Source of the DNA: Sporobacter sp963677825
GTDB taxonomy: Bacteria; Bacillota; Clostridia; Oscillospirales; Oscillospiraceae
NCBI GenBank assembly: GCA_963677825.2
Contig: CAXXEF010000001.1
Span: 2,542,001 to 2,606,000, forward strand
Direction: 5' to 3'
DNA length: 64,000 nt
The number at the start of each line of letters is the position of its first letter. Positions within the stretch are counted from its first letter, which is position 1. The position numbers were made by a program, and so were the translations under genes. Below, one piece after another: positions 25,666 through 33,995 of the stretch. The notes under the pieces were generated by a model that was not told where the DNA came from, searched no databases, and saw nothing but the letters and a program-made list of their open reading frames with translations.

Positions 25666-27252
25666 CTAGTTGGTGTAGTAGTCGGGCACTGTGGCGTAAA
25701 GAGGGAACTGCGTGCCATAGTAAGGATAGTCGAAGTAGTCCATACCGGTGGTGGTGTCGACCCATTCCAGATATTCGGTGTAATTGAACCGATCAAGAAT
25801 CGAATGCGGAATTTGAAGTGATGCATATGAATAGCCGGCGCTTTCAAGAATCCATTCCGTCCAAAGCTGATCGGCTGTTATTGTGCCGGTCATCATATTG
25901 TACAGCGCACAGATTTTAGGTTCAGTATATAGTCTAATATCGTGGTACGCGTTTGCCTTCCAACAATTGCTGGTATAAGAACCCCAATAATCGATTGTAG
26001 TTTCGTCTGCATACGATATAATGCAGGCATTTTCTACTATACTGCGATTCTCAAAGGCACGGGTTGCACCATCTGCATCATTGAAACTATAGGAGCAAAC
26101 AAGCCAGTATTTAATATCTGGATTGTTGTCTAATGTAGAGGCCGTTATTATATTGCCACCGGAATTAAGTAAGTCAATGACAAAAAGATTCGACACAGTA
26201 TCCCGATAGCTCTCTCGCCAGGTATTTACAACGCCTGCAATGAATCTTTGATAATTAGATAATGGAGAGTAATCAAAAGCGAGCATACCAATACTGGATG
26301 GCGACGCGTTCGGCCATGTGTTTTTGGCATACTCGAACGCCCAAGTGGCCATTTGCGCACCGAGAATCTCGCGATCCAAACTGAGAAACGGATGGTATAG
26401 CGTGGCGCTGCTATAATCATAAGGCGCGGCGTTATTTGGCATCCAAGGTATGCCAAGTTCGGACAAAATCTCATCAACCCGGGCATAATTATCGTAGGTG
26501 TCGATTAAGAAACCATCTACACCGTATTGTGCACTTATTTCAATCATGTCGAGCAGAAGTGCCGAATCGCGATTGGCTGAGTATGTCGTGAAATTACAGT
26601 TCATTTGAGACGCCCACTGTGCATACACATCATTATATTTATCATAGTAAGCATACGGCTCGAGAGTAAGCGACATAATATGATATCGTTCGTTTTCGTC
26701 GTAATTGATCGTTGCGTCATAAAAAGCGGCAGTTTTGTCCTCAAAATAACGGTAGGCTGTATCGATCTTGATGATTCTATTCAGCCCGTCCCACATCACG
26801 CTGAAATCAAACAGCGCGCCGAGGTCACGCAGTTTGTAAAAGTTATTGCCGTGGATGAGATAGGCCTGCAGGAAGACCTCTTCATCACCGTAAAATACGC
26901 GAGAAGACGAGATAGTTGCGGCTCGCGGCTCAGTATCTTGTACGGTGGATAGCTCGCCGCCGACAGTTGTATAAGGCATATCGGGAATCAGCGTGATAGC
27001 GGCAGTCTCCGCGTTGTAGTCAATGTCAAACTGCTTTGTCGAATCAGTGATGACCATGGCAATGTCGCGCAGCTTGAAATAGTTATTGCCGTCAATATTA
27101 TACGCTTCAAAAACGACCACTTCACCGTCAACAATGACAGACGCGCTCGTCGGAGTTGCAGTCACCGTCACCGCCGAAGCTGCAGGCGCGGATAAAACAC
27201 TAAGGCTGAAAGCCAATATAACAGCAGCAAGCAGCAGGCGTACTCTTTTCAT
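25666..27252 (-). CDS. Large secreted protein: copper-amine-oxidase-like N-terminal repeats plus a C-terminal solute-binding-like region
   Basis: 528 aa. Cleavable signal peptide (hydrophobic residues 5-20, ending PAASA). Two tandem copies of the copper amine oxidase N-terminal-like domain follow (each with an INGNNYFKLRD-type motif: NIDGNNYFKLRDIAM and LIHGNNFYKLRDLGA), common as wall-surface modules in Clostridia. Residues about 180-528 are Tyr/Asn/Asp-rich and include NRDSALLLDMIEISAQYGVD, GFLIDTYDN and GIPWMPNN, suggesting a periplasmic-sugar-binding-like fold. That second assignment is tentative. Single gene with its own consensus promoter; RBS TGGAGG. Base composition is somewhat more AT-rich than its neighbours. 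Role unknown. Confidence 0.7.
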   Translation of the reverse strand: MKRVRLLLAAVILAFSLSVLSAPAASAVTVTATPTSASVIVDGEVVVFEAYNIDGNNYFKLRDIAMVITDSTKQFDIDYNAETAAITLIPDMPYTTVGGELSTVQDTEPRAATISSSRVFYGDEEVFLQAYLIHGNNFYKLRDLGALFDFSVMWDGLNRIIKIDTAYRYFEDKTAAFYDATINYDENERYHIMSLTLEPYAYYDKYNDVYAQWASQMNCNFTTYSANRDSALLLDMIEISAQYGVDGFLIDTYDNYARVDEILSELGIPWMPNNAAPYDYSSATLYHPFLSLDREILGAQMATWAFEYAKNTWPNASPSSIGMLAFDYSPLSNYQRFIAGVVNTWRESYRDTVSNLFVIDLLNSGGNIITASTLDNNPDIKYWLVCSYSFNDADGATRAFENRSIVENACIISYADETTIDYWGSYTSNCWKANAYHDIRLYTEPKICALYNMMTGTITADQLWTEWILESAGYSYASLQIPHSILDRFNYTEYLEWVDTTTGMDYFDYPYYGTQFPLYATVPDYYTN

Positions 27253-27289
27253 AGTTTACCTCCAAGGATACTTTTAGAAAGCCCACTTA

Positions 27290-27318
27290 ATTATACCTAA
27301 TTTACTACTTAATGACAA
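27290..27318 (-). promoter_or_regulatory. Promoter of the large secreted protein gene
   Basis: Reverse strand TTGTCA (27313-27318), 17-bp spacer, TATAAT (27290-27295), about 40 bp before the ATG. Confidence 0.7.
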
Positions 27319-27329
27319 TGCATATGAAA

Positions 27330-27359
27330 AAACTAACCGCCCCCATTGGCAGGAGCGGT
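27330..27359 (-). terminator. Probable terminator after the DegV gene
   Basis: Reverse strand ACCGCTCC and GGGGGCGGT arms with one mismatch, followed by TAGTTTTTT, just past the DegV stop. Confidence 0.45.
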
Positions 27360-27368
27360 CGGCAATTA

Positions 27369-28214
27369 TTATTTCGAGTAATATAGCACACCCAGACAAA
27401 CCGGGCCGCAGTGATGCGAGATCGTGCAGCCAGCGTAGGACTCGATGACCGCGTCAAACGCACCGAGCGAGCGCACCTTGTCGGCTACCGAATCGACGAT
27501 TGCCTGATTCATGCCGGGCGGATGCGTGATGAAGATGCGCCGATAGTCGATGTCGTCTCGTCCGCCGAGTTTGTCCTCGACGTACTGTAGGATGACCTTA
27601 TCAAAGTTGCCGCGGTACTTCTTACCGACATCCATCTTGCCGTCGGTGACCTCGATACAGGGTTTGAGCTTGAGCATATTCGCGCCCAGCGCCTGGAGGC
27701 TCGTACAGCGGCCGCCGCGGTGCAGATATTTGAGTGTATCGATCACAAAGCTCGACTCGATGTTGTCCTTACGCGCATTGAGCGCGTCGACGATTTCAGC
27801 CGCGTCCATGCCGCTGTCGGCCATTTCGGCCGCGTCAAGCACGAGATGGCCGATCCCGGACGACAGGTTGCACGAATCAACGACCCAGACGTTGTCCATC
27901 TCGGCGGCGGCGATGACGGCATTCTGGCAGCACGCGGAAAACTCGCTGCCGAGACTGACGTGAATAACCGCGTCGTGGTCTTTTAGGAATTCGGTAAATT
28001 TCTCGTCAAAGTCGGAAACGTTGACGGCAGATGTCAGGGTGACGCCGGCGCCGCTCTCCACGTAGTCGAAAATATCTTGCGGCTGTATTTCGATGCCGTC
28101 GAGGTATTCCTTGCCGTCCTTGATAATCGTCAGCGGGAAAATGTGAATGTCATACTTGCCGATCAGTTCCTGCGGCAGATCGCAAGTGCTGTCGGACGTT
28201 ACTTTAATACGCAT
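27369..28214 (-). CDS. DegV family fatty-acid-binding protein
   Basis: 281 aa. DegV/FakB fold, binding a fatty acid for phosphorylation by FakA in the known systems. Seen: VTSDSTCDLPQEL at the N-terminus, LTSAVNVSDFDEKFTEFL, VVDSCNLSSGIGHLVLDA, the helical LKYLHRGGRCTSLQALGANM, and the C-terminal AGCTISHHCGPVCLGVLYY. ATG at 28214 has GAGGGGG six bases upstream and is preferred over an earlier in-frame start. Monocistronic. The fatty acid bound cannot be predicted. Confidence 0.93.
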   Translation of the reverse strand: MRIKVTSDSTCDLPQELIGKYDIHIFPLTIIKDGKEYLDGIEIQPQDIFDYVESGAGVTLTSAVNVSDFDEKFTEFLKDHDAVIHVSLGSEFSACCQNAVIAAAEMDNVWVVDSCNLSSGIGHLVLDAAEMADSGMDAAEIVDALNARKDNIESSFVIDTLKYLHRGGRCTSLQALGANMLKLKPCIEVTDGKMDVGKKYRGNFDKVILQYVEDKLGGRDDIDYRRIFITHPPGMNQAIVDSVADKVRSLGAFDAVIESYAGCTISHHCGPVCLGVLYYSK

Positions 28215-28410
28215 GCGGATCCCCCTCGCAAATGTCAAATCTTATGATGGCATTATATCGCGTGAAGATAGCGGAATGCAAGTCTGCTGTACATCCTGCG
28301 GCGCGGAATTTTTCAAGAGATGTCCATTGCGGTGTCCACTGAAAATGGAATTGACACAGGCTATGGATGTGCGTTGTACTGCGCGCTTATCGCGGTTAGG
28401 ACAACAAAAA

Positions 28411-28440
28411 ACACGGCTGATCATTCAGCCGTGTTTTTTT
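28411..28440 (-). terminator. Terminator of rplU-rpmA
   Basis: ACACGGCTGA, TCAT loop, TCAGCCGTGT with A-run on one side and T-run on the other, 10 bp past the rpmA stop; it can work in both directions. Confidence 0.85.
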
Positions 28441-28449
28441 ATTGGACTG

Positions 28450-28713
28450 TTACTGCGCAATTTCCTCGTAGACCGAGACGCGTTTGCGGTCGCCTTTCAT
28501 CCGCTCGAAGCGGACCGTGCCGTCTTTCGTAGCGAAGAGCGTATCATCTCTGCCGCGCCCGACGTTTGTGCCGGGGTGGATTTTTGTGCCGCGCTGCCGA
28601 ACGAGAATGTTGCCGGCGAGCACGAACTGACCGTCGGCCCTTTTCGGCCCAAGGCGTTTCGATTCGCTGTCGCGACCGTTCTTTGTCGAACCCATACCCT
28701 TTTTATGTGCCAT
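28450..28713 (-). CDS. rpmA: 50S ribosomal protein L27
   Basis: 87 aa. Binds 23S rRNA near the peptidyl-transferase centre. Starts MAHKKGMGSTKNGRDSESKR: the chain begins directly at the mature N-terminus and lacks the extra N-terminal peptide (…QFFA|) removed by the Prp protease in many Firmicutes. RBS GGAGGTG. 36 bp after rplU with no gene between, so prp, usually there, is missing at this locus. Confidence 0.97.
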   Translation of the reverse strand: MAHKKGMGSTKNGRDSESKRLGPKRADGQFVLAGNILVRQRGTKIHPGTNVGRGRDDTLFATKDGTVRFERMKGDRKRVSVYEEIAQ

Positions 28714-28749
28714 AACGTTACACCTCCAGTGTCGTGATTCCGGTAACTC

Positions 28750-29061
28750 CTAAACGGAGATCTTGTCGATTTGTACCTTAGAGTAGGACTGTCTGTGTCC
28801 CTGTTTTCTGCGGTAGTTCTTTTTCGGATGCATCTTATAAACGATGATCTTCTTCGCTCGGCCGTTTTTCACGACGCTGCCGGTCACCGTCGCGCCGTCG
28901 ACTGTAGGTGTGCCGATGTTCTGCGTTCCGTCGCCGATGACGGCAAGGACCTTATCGAACGTGACCTTTTCCTCAGCCTCGAGCGGGAGTTTTTCGATGT
29001 AAATAACGTCGCCTTCGCTGACGCGATACTGCTTTCCGCCTGTTTCAATTATTGCGTACAC
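28750..29061 (-). CDS. rplU: 50S ribosomal protein L21
   Basis: 103 aa, normal length, begins with GTG and GAGGTG RBS. Family marks: YAIIETGGKQYRVSEGDV, then HPKKNYRRKQGHRQSYSKV at the C-terminus. First gene of rplU-rpmA, behind a strong promoter and an 80-nt leader. Confidence 0.97.
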   Translation of the reverse strand: MYAIIETGGKQYRVSEGDVIYIEKLPLEAEEKVTFDKVLAVIGDGTQNIGTPTVDGATVTGSVVKNGRAKKIIVYKMHPKKNYRRKQGHRQSYSKVQIDKISV

Positions 29062-29141
29062 TAGTTTTCACCTCTTGTTTGTCAGAAGCTCGCTCTCGGG
29101 GCGGAAAACGATGTTTTCACTTAAAACCCGTTCAAAGCGGC
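29062..29141 (-). promoter_or_regulatory. rplU 5' leader, possible L21 autoregulatory leader
   Basis: About 80 nt from the predicted transcription start to the rplU GTG. L21 leader RNAs of this size precede rplU in other Firmicutes. The position fits, but I could not confirm the conserved fold by eye. Confidence 0.35.
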
Positions 29142-29147
29142 TTGCAT

Positions 29148-29176
29148 AGTTTATCATTTCGCTCGACCGTTGTCAA
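29148..29176 (-). promoter_or_regulatory. Promoter of rplU-rpmA
   Basis: Reverse strand TTGACA (29171-29176), 17-bp spacer, TAAACT (29148-29153). Near-consensus, as expected for ribosomal protein genes. Confidence 0.75.
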
Positions 29177-29211
29177 CTGGCTTTTATACGCCTGTTAGTC
29201 AAGTGACGTCA

Positions 29212-29238
29212 TAAAACCAGGCGACTCGCGGCCGCCTG
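29212..29238 (-). terminator. Terminator after the SDR gene
   Basis: Reverse strand CAGGCG, 9-nt loop, CGCCTG followed by GTTTTAT. Separates the oxoamine synthase-SDR pair from rplU. Confidence 0.6.
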
Positions 29239-29251
29239 TTGTTTGAATTGA

Positions 29252-30037
29252 TTATTTTGCGTAGATCATCCCGACGACGCGACGCACCGCCGATGCCGGC
29301 AGCAGCCTGGACAGAAAAATCTGCAGCTTGGACGCGGCCCCGACCGCATAGTACGGCCGCACGCGCTTTCTAAGCGCGATCGCGGCAATCCGCGCGCCGA
29401 CTTTCTCTGGCGGCATGCCGTTGGATTCGTCGCGCTCCATGGTGCAAACGGAGCGGTTGATGCGCCCGCCGTAAATATCGTCGCCGACCTGAACCTTGCA
29501 TCGGACAGGATCGGTTTTCGTATCGCCGGGCAATACGGCGCACACGCTGATGCCGAACGGTTTTAATTCGTTATGCAGTGCATTAGTCAGCGCGCTGACG
29601 GCGGCTTTCGACGCCGAGTAGTAAGCCTGAAACGGAATCGGGAACACGGCGGCGACAGAGCTCAGGCACACGATGCGTCCGTCGCCCTGCTTGCGCATCT
29701 GCGGAATGACTGCGCGCGACGCATTAACTGCGCCGATAACGTTCAGTTCAAAAAGCTTATGGATCTCATCCGGCTCGGTAAATTCGATCGCGCCGGACAG
29801 CACGGTACCGGCGTTGCAGACGAGCACGTCCACGCGGCCTTCACGCTCGATAACAGTCTGTACCGCCGTCTCGACGGACTGGGGATCCGTCACATCGCCC
29901 TGTAGATGGACGACGCCGGTATTGTCCGTTTCGCGGCGGCTGATTTCATAGACGGTGCAGCCCTTTTCGGCAAAAGCTGCTGCGGCGGCGCGGCCGATGC
30001 CGCGGCTGCCGCCCGTGACGATTACGACCTTTCCCAT
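29252..30037 (-). CDS. Short-chain dehydrogenase/reductase, possibly a 3-ketosphinganine-reductase-like enzyme
   Basis: 261 aa classical SDR. Cofactor motif VIVTGGSRGIGRAAAAAFA, LVCNAGTV, catalytic Ser in IVCLSSVAAVFPIPF, and Tyr-x-x-x-Lys in AYYSASKAAVSALT. The C-terminal KLQIFLSRLLPA resembles membrane-associated SDRs of the lipid-acting branch. ATG at 30037 lies one base past the preceding stop; the longer frame runs back through that gene and is not supported. Paired with an alpha-oxoamine synthase, it would reduce the 3-keto product of that enzyme (inference from context). Confidence 0.8.
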   Translation of the reverse strand: MGKVVIVTGGSRGIGRAAAAAFAEKGCTVYEISRRETDNTGVVHLQGDVTDPQSVETAVQTVIEREGRVDVLVCNAGTVLSGAIEFTEPDEIHKLFELNVIGAVNASRAVIPQMRKQGDGRIVCLSSVAAVFPIPFQAYYSASKAAVSALTNALHNELKPFGISVCAVLPGDTKTDPVRCKVQVGDDIYGGRINRSVCTMERDESNGMPPEKVGARIAAIALRKRVRPYYAVGAASKLQIFLSRLLPASAVRRVVGMIYAK

Positions 30038-30038
30038 A

Positions 30039-31220
30039 TCAGCCCGCCAGAAGCACGTCTCGGATGATGTCCATCGCTTCATCGAGCAGCGGCTCGGTGA
30101 GCGAGGCCATATAGCTTGTGCGCAATAGGCATTCGCCCTGCGGTGTGGCCGGCGGCAGCACGGGATTGACGTAAACGCCCGCGTCATACAGCGCCTTGGA
30201 CTTGATGAGCGTATTCAATGTGTCGTATGTAAAAATCGGGATGATCGGTGTTTTGGACAGCCGTATCTCTAATCCGCGGTCGATCAGACCGTCGCGCGCG
30301 TAGGCCGACAGCGATAAAAGCCGTTCGGGCAACTCGGGATGCTTTTTCAGGTGGCGCAGCGCCGCCAGCGCCGTCGCGCAGCTGGCCGGCGTCATCGATG
30401 CCGAGAAGATAAACGGGCGCGAGTTGTGGCGGACATAGTCGGCGATTTTTTCGCCGGCGGCCATGTAACCGCCGAGGCTTGCCAGCGATTTGCTGAACGT
30501 GCTCATGAGAATGTCGACCTCGTCAGTTAAACCGAAGTAGGCGGGTGTGCCGCGACCGCCGGGGCCCATAACGCCAAGGCCGTGCGCGTCGTCTACCATC
30601 GTGCGTGCACCGTATTTTTTAGCCAGCCGGACGATCTCGGGCAGGTTGGCGATGTCGCCGCCCATACTGAAAACGCCGTCGGTAACGATCAGCTTGCCGG
30701 ATTTTTCGGGGATTTTCTGCAGCACGCGCTCCAAATCTTCCATGTCGCTGTGCTGATAGCGGACCATCTTGCCAAAGCTTAGTCGGCAGCCGTCGTAGAT
30801 ACTGGCGTGATTCTCGCGATCACACACGACGTAGTCGCCGTGGCCGACGACAGCGCTGATAATACCCAGATTCGACTGGAAGCCTGTCGAGAAAGTGACG
30901 GCGGCTTCTTTACCGACGAATTCGGCCAGTTCCTCTTCGAGCTCCAGATGCATTTGCAGTGTGCCGTTGAGAAAACGCGACCCGGAACAGCCTGAGCCGT
31001 ATTTTTCAAAGGCCTTAATACCGGCCTCGATAACATCCGGATGCGTGGTCAGGCCGAGGTAATTGTTTGAGCCGAGCATGATCCGTCGCTTGCCTTCCAT
31101 GATGACCTCGACGTCCTGCCGGGACTCCAAGGCGTGAAAATAGGGGTAGATCCCCTGTGCTTTCGCCTCGTCGGCCGCTGTATAATTGTAACATTTTTCA
31201 AATATATCCATCATCAACAT
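30039..31220 (-). CDS. Alpha-oxoamine synthase (serine palmitoyltransferase / KBL / BioF family), PLP-dependent
   Basis: 393 aa. Condenses an amino acid with an acyl-CoA. Seen: MLGSNNYLGLTTHPDVIEA, GSGCSGSRFLNGTLQMHLEL, DRENHASIYDGCRLS, the pyridoxal-binding VDDAHGLGVMGPGGRG, and the Schiff-base lysine in STFSKSLASLGGYMAA. That last motif (TFSKS, not the GTLGKA type of KBL/BioF) is nearer to serine palmitoyltransferases. No biotin genes or threonine dehydrogenase lie nearby. The next gene, one base away, is an SDR, so a two-step long-chain base route is a fair hypothesis. RBS is weak; the start may be one of the first Met codons. Confidence 0.85.
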   Translation of the reverse strand: MLMMDIFEKCYNYTAADEAKAQGIYPYFHALESRQDVEVIMEGKRRIMLGSNNYLGLTTHPDVIEAGIKAFEKYGSGCSGSRFLNGTLQMHLELEEELAEFVGKEAAVTFSTGFQSNLGIISAVVGHGDYVVCDRENHASIYDGCRLSFGKMVRYQHSDMEDLERVLQKIPEKSGKLIVTDGVFSMGGDIANLPEIVRLAKKYGARTMVDDAHGLGVMGPGGRGTPAYFGLTDEVDILMSTFSKSLASLGGYMAAGEKIADYVRHNSRPFIFSASMTPASCATALAALRHLKKHPELPERLLSLSAYARDGLIDRGLEIRLSKTPIIPIFTYDTLNTLIKSKALYDAGVYVNPVLPPATPQGECLLRTSYMASLTEPLLDEAMDIIRDVLLAG

Positions 31221-31358
31221 CCATTCCGACGCTGCGCGTCAGCTTCTGATCTGTCACCAGCCTTATCACGCGCAGCGCGTTTATACGAAAAGACTTGTTG
31301 GTACGGCGGCCTGCCAGGCCGGGCGATTGGACGCGTGTCGACAGTAAATACTACGAAT

Positions 31359-31387
31359 AGAATAGTCTGTCGGCGATAGCCTGTCAA
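31359..31387 (-). promoter_or_regulatory. Promoter of the oxoamine synthase-SDR pair
   Basis: Reverse strand TTGACA (31382-31387), 17-bp spacer, TATTCT (31359-31364), leaving a leader of about 130 nt before the start codon. Confidence 0.65.
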
Positions 31388-31422
31388 CCCAAACTTATGT
31401 CTGCGCCGCCGCATTTAGAGCA

Positions 31423-31460
31423 AAAAACGCCGGCAGACACTGTGTGGCGTCTGCCGGCGT
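31423..31460 (-). terminator. Terminator after ackA
   Basis: Reverse strand ACGCCGGCAGAC, 10-nt loop, GTCTGCCGGCGT then TTTTTT (hairpin 31427-31460). Confidence 0.9.
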
Positions 31461-31473
31461 CGTCCATATTTAT

Positions 31474-32673
31474 TTACAGTCCGACGATCTGATTCGTGTC
31501 GCGCGCGATGATGAGCTCTTCGTTTGTGGGGATGACGAGGACCTTGACGGTCGAGCCTTCGCCGGTGATGTCGCGCTGCTTGCCTTTAAAGTCGTTAAGT
31601 TCTTTATTGATGCTGATGCCGATCGTATTGAACGCGCCGATGACGAACTCGCGCAGCTCGGGTGAGTTTTCGCCGAGACCGGCCGTGAAGATGATCGCAT
31701 CGGTGCCGCCCATTGCAGCGGCATACGCACCGATGTATTTAATAACGTCATAGTAGAAAATGTTGAGCGCCAGCTGCGCGCGCTTGTTACCCTTTGCAGC
31801 CTCGTCTTCAACGTCACGGAAGTCGGACGAAACGCCCGATACGCCCAGTACACCGGAGTCCTTGTTGAGGATTTCCATGATCTGATGGATTGTCAGGCCT
31901 TCATTGTCGGCCATGAATGCGATGATCGTCGGATCAATGCTGCCCGAACGCGTACCCATCGGCAGACCGTCGAGCGGGGTCATACCCATCGTCGTGTCGA
32001 TGCATTTGCCGTCTTTGATGGCCGCCAGAGACGCGCCGTTACCGAGATGACAGGTGATCAGGCGCGAGCCCTCGGCGGGGATACCAAGTACCTCAAGCGC
32101 TTTTTGCGACACGTAGCGGTGGCTCGTGCCGTGGAACCCGTAGCGGCGGTAGCCGTGTTTTTCGTAAAAGGAGTAGGGAAGAGGATAAATGTAGGCGTAA
32201 TCCGGCATCGTCTGATGAAAAGCCGTATCAAAAACGGCGACCTGCGGCACATTCGGCATTATTTTCTGACAAGCCTTGATACCCATCAGGTTGGCCGGAT
32301 TATGCAGCGGGCCGAGTGGAATACAGTCGGTAATCGCTTGTATGACGTCCTCGTCGATCAGAACGCTCTCGGAGAATTTTTCGCCGCCGTGTACGACGCG
32401 GTGCCCGATGGCTTTAATCTCGTCCAGGCTTTCAATGACGCCGTACTCTTTGCTTGTAAGCTTTTCAATGACGGCATTAATCGCCTCTGCGTGGGTCGGC
32501 AGATACACGTCCTCCTTGAAAACGGGCTTACCGTTCGATACTGGTGTATGCTTGAGACGCCCGTCAATACCGATACGTTCGCACATACCTTTAGCGACGA
32601 CTTCTTCGGTGGACATGTCAAACAGCTGATATTTCAAAGAAGAGCTGCCTGCGTTGATGACTAATACATTCAT
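31474..32673 (-). CDS. ackA: Acetate kinase
   Basis: 399 aa. Makes ATP from acetyl phosphate, releasing acetate; standard fermentative energy step. Motifs: VLVINAGSSSLKYQLFD, IKAIGHRVVHGGEKFSESV, VFDTAFHQTMPDYAYIYPLP, FHGTSHRYV, and GLGENSPELREFVI. Monocistronic between a good promoter and a terminator; pta is not in the window. Divergent from tmcAL, whose product consumes acetate. Confidence 0.98.
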   Translation of the reverse strand: MNVLVINAGSSSLKYQLFDMSTEEVVAKGMCERIGIDGRLKHTPVSNGKPVFKEDVYLPTHAEAINAVIEKLTSKEYGVIESLDEIKAIGHRVVHGGEKFSESVLIDEDVIQAITDCIPLGPLHNPANLMGIKACQKIMPNVPQVAVFDTAFHQTMPDYAYIYPLPYSFYEKHGYRRYGFHGTSHRYVSQKALEVLGIPAEGSRLITCHLGNGASLAAIKDGKCIDTTMGMTPLDGLPMGTRSGSIDPTIIAFMADNEGLTIHQIMEILNKDSGVLGVSGVSSDFRDVEDEAAKGNKRAQLALNIFYYDVIKYIGAYAAAMGGTDAIIFTAGLGENSPELREFVIGAFNTIGISINKELNDFKGKQRDITGEGSTVKVLVIPTNEELIIARDTNQIVGL

Positions 32674-32707
32674 TTTCCAAACCCCTTGATTATGTGATAT
32701 CTATAAA

Positions 32708-32733
32708 ATACAATAGAACAGACGCTATTGTAT
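32708..32733. promoter_or_regulatory. Inverted repeat over the ackA -10 box (candidate operator)
   Basis: ATACAATAG, 8-bp spacer, CTATTGTAT: a perfect 9-bp inverted repeat covering the ackA -10 element (32727-32732). Could bind a dimeric regulator; none identified. Confidence 0.4.
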
Positions 32734-32755
32734 TACTATGTTTGTAAAATTTCAA
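32727..32755 (-). promoter_or_regulatory. Promoter of ackA
   Basis: Reverse strand TTGAAA (32750-32755), 17-bp spacer, TACAAT (32727-32732), about 55 bp before the ATG. Confidence 0.65.
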
Positions 32756-32770
32756 GATTTCTTGTAAAAT
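32742..32770 (+). promoter_or_regulatory. Promoter of tmcAL, overlapping the ackA promoter
   Basis: TTGTAA (32742-32747), 17-bp spacer, TAAAAT (32765-32770), about 22 bp before the GTG start. TTGTAAAATTT occurs twice 21 bp apart here. Confidence 0.4.
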
Positions 32771-32792
32771 TTTATGCTGGAGCGAAATAATT

Positions 32793-33995
32793 GTGCAAAA
32801 CTCGGGAATTATTTGTGAATATAACCCAATACACCGCGGACATTTACGTCATATTGCTCAAACGCGTACCATGCTTAGCGGCGGGGCGGCTGTTGTCTGT
32901 GTGATGAGCGGTAATTTTGTGCAGCGCGGCGATATTGCCGTGTTTGCCAAGCATGCGCGCGCAGAGGCAGCCGTACGGTCCGGTGCTGATCTTGTCATTG
33001 AATTACCGGTCGTTTACGCGCTGAGCTCAGCCGAGGGGTTTGCACGCGGGGGCGTAGGTCTGCTGGACAGCCTCGGTGTCGTTTCGCATGTATCATTCGG
33101 GAGCGAGGCCGGCGCGGTCGCGCCGCTCGCGGCCATTGCCGATTGTCTTTTATCAGACGAATTGTCCGCACTGATTCAAGAGGAACTGCGGCGCGGTGTG
33201 TCGTTTCCGACGGCGCGGCAGCGTGCCGCCGAACGGCTCATCGGCGACGAAGCGACGCTTCTGGAAACGCCGAACAACATCCTCGGCATCGAATATATCA
33301 AGGCGATCAAATCCCTGGGATCATCGCTAACGCCGCTGACAATCAAGCGCGTCGGGTCGGCGCACGACGGACAGGGCGCGGAGTCGTCGTCACAGCTGCG
33401 GCGGCTGCTAAAATCCTCGGGTGATGCGTTCGCACTCATGCCGGCGCCGGCGGCGGCGATTTGCCGTGACGAAATCGGCGCGGGACGCGGACCGGTTTTT
33501 ATCGAGCACGCCGAGCAGGCGGTTTTATCGCGGCTGCGGTCGCTGACGGAAGACGCATATGATAACCTGCCCGACGCGACGGAAGGGCTGGGGCATCGCC
33601 TGATGCGTGCGGCCAGATCACAGCCGACGCTTACCGCCGTTCTGGACGAGGCCAAAACAAAGCGCTATCCGATGGCGCGGCTGCGCCGGATGCTCCTGTG
33701 CGCGGCGCTCGGCATATCCAGCGCCGACCGGCCGGACGTACCGCCATATATCCGTGTGCTGGCGTTTAACAGCCGCGGCGCGGCACTGATCCGCGAGATC
33801 AAGTCGGTGTCGCCGCTGCCGGTGATTACGAAACCGGCGGAAGCGAAAAAGCTTAGCGGCGCGGCGCGCTCGCTATTTGAAATTGAGGCCGCCGCAACGG
33901 ATTTGTTCGTATTGGCATATACAAACGCGTCCGCCCGGTCCGGCGGGCAGGAGTGGACGATTAGCCCGCGCGTGATCGACAAGGAGGATGCATGA
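32793..33995 (+). CDS. tmcAL: tRNA(Met) cytidine acetate ligase TmcAL (YlbM family)
   Basis: 400 aa. Activates acetate with ATP and forms N4-acetylcytidine at the wobble base of elongator tRNA-Met. N-terminal nucleotidyltransferase fold with GIICEYNPIHRGHLRHI (HxGH-type motif), then VCVMSGNFVQRGDIAVFAK, GADLVIELPVVYALSSAEGF and NNILGIEYIKAI. GTG start at 32793 with TGGAG upstream. First of three overlapping genes (ATGA junctions) with the HD and NUDIX hydrolases. Confidence 0.94.
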   Translation: MQNSGIICEYNPIHRGHLRHIAQTRTMLSGGAAVVCVMSGNFVQRGDIAVFAKHARAEAAVRSGADLVIELPVVYALSSAEGFARGGVGLLDSLGVVSHVSFGSEAGAVAPLAAIADCLLSDELSALIQEELRRGVSFPTARQRAAERLIGDEATLLETPNNILGIEYIKAIKSLGSSLTPLTIKRVGSAHDGQGAESSSQLRRLLKSSGDAFALMPAPAAAICRDEIGAGRGPVFIEHAEQAVLSRLRSLTEDAYDNLPDATEGLGHRLMRAARSQPTLTAVLDEAKTKRYPMARLRRMLLCAALGISSADRPDVPPYIRVLAFNSRGAALIREIKSVSPLPVITKPAEAKKLSGAARSLFEIEAAATDLFVLAYTNASARSGGQEWTISPRVIDKEDA

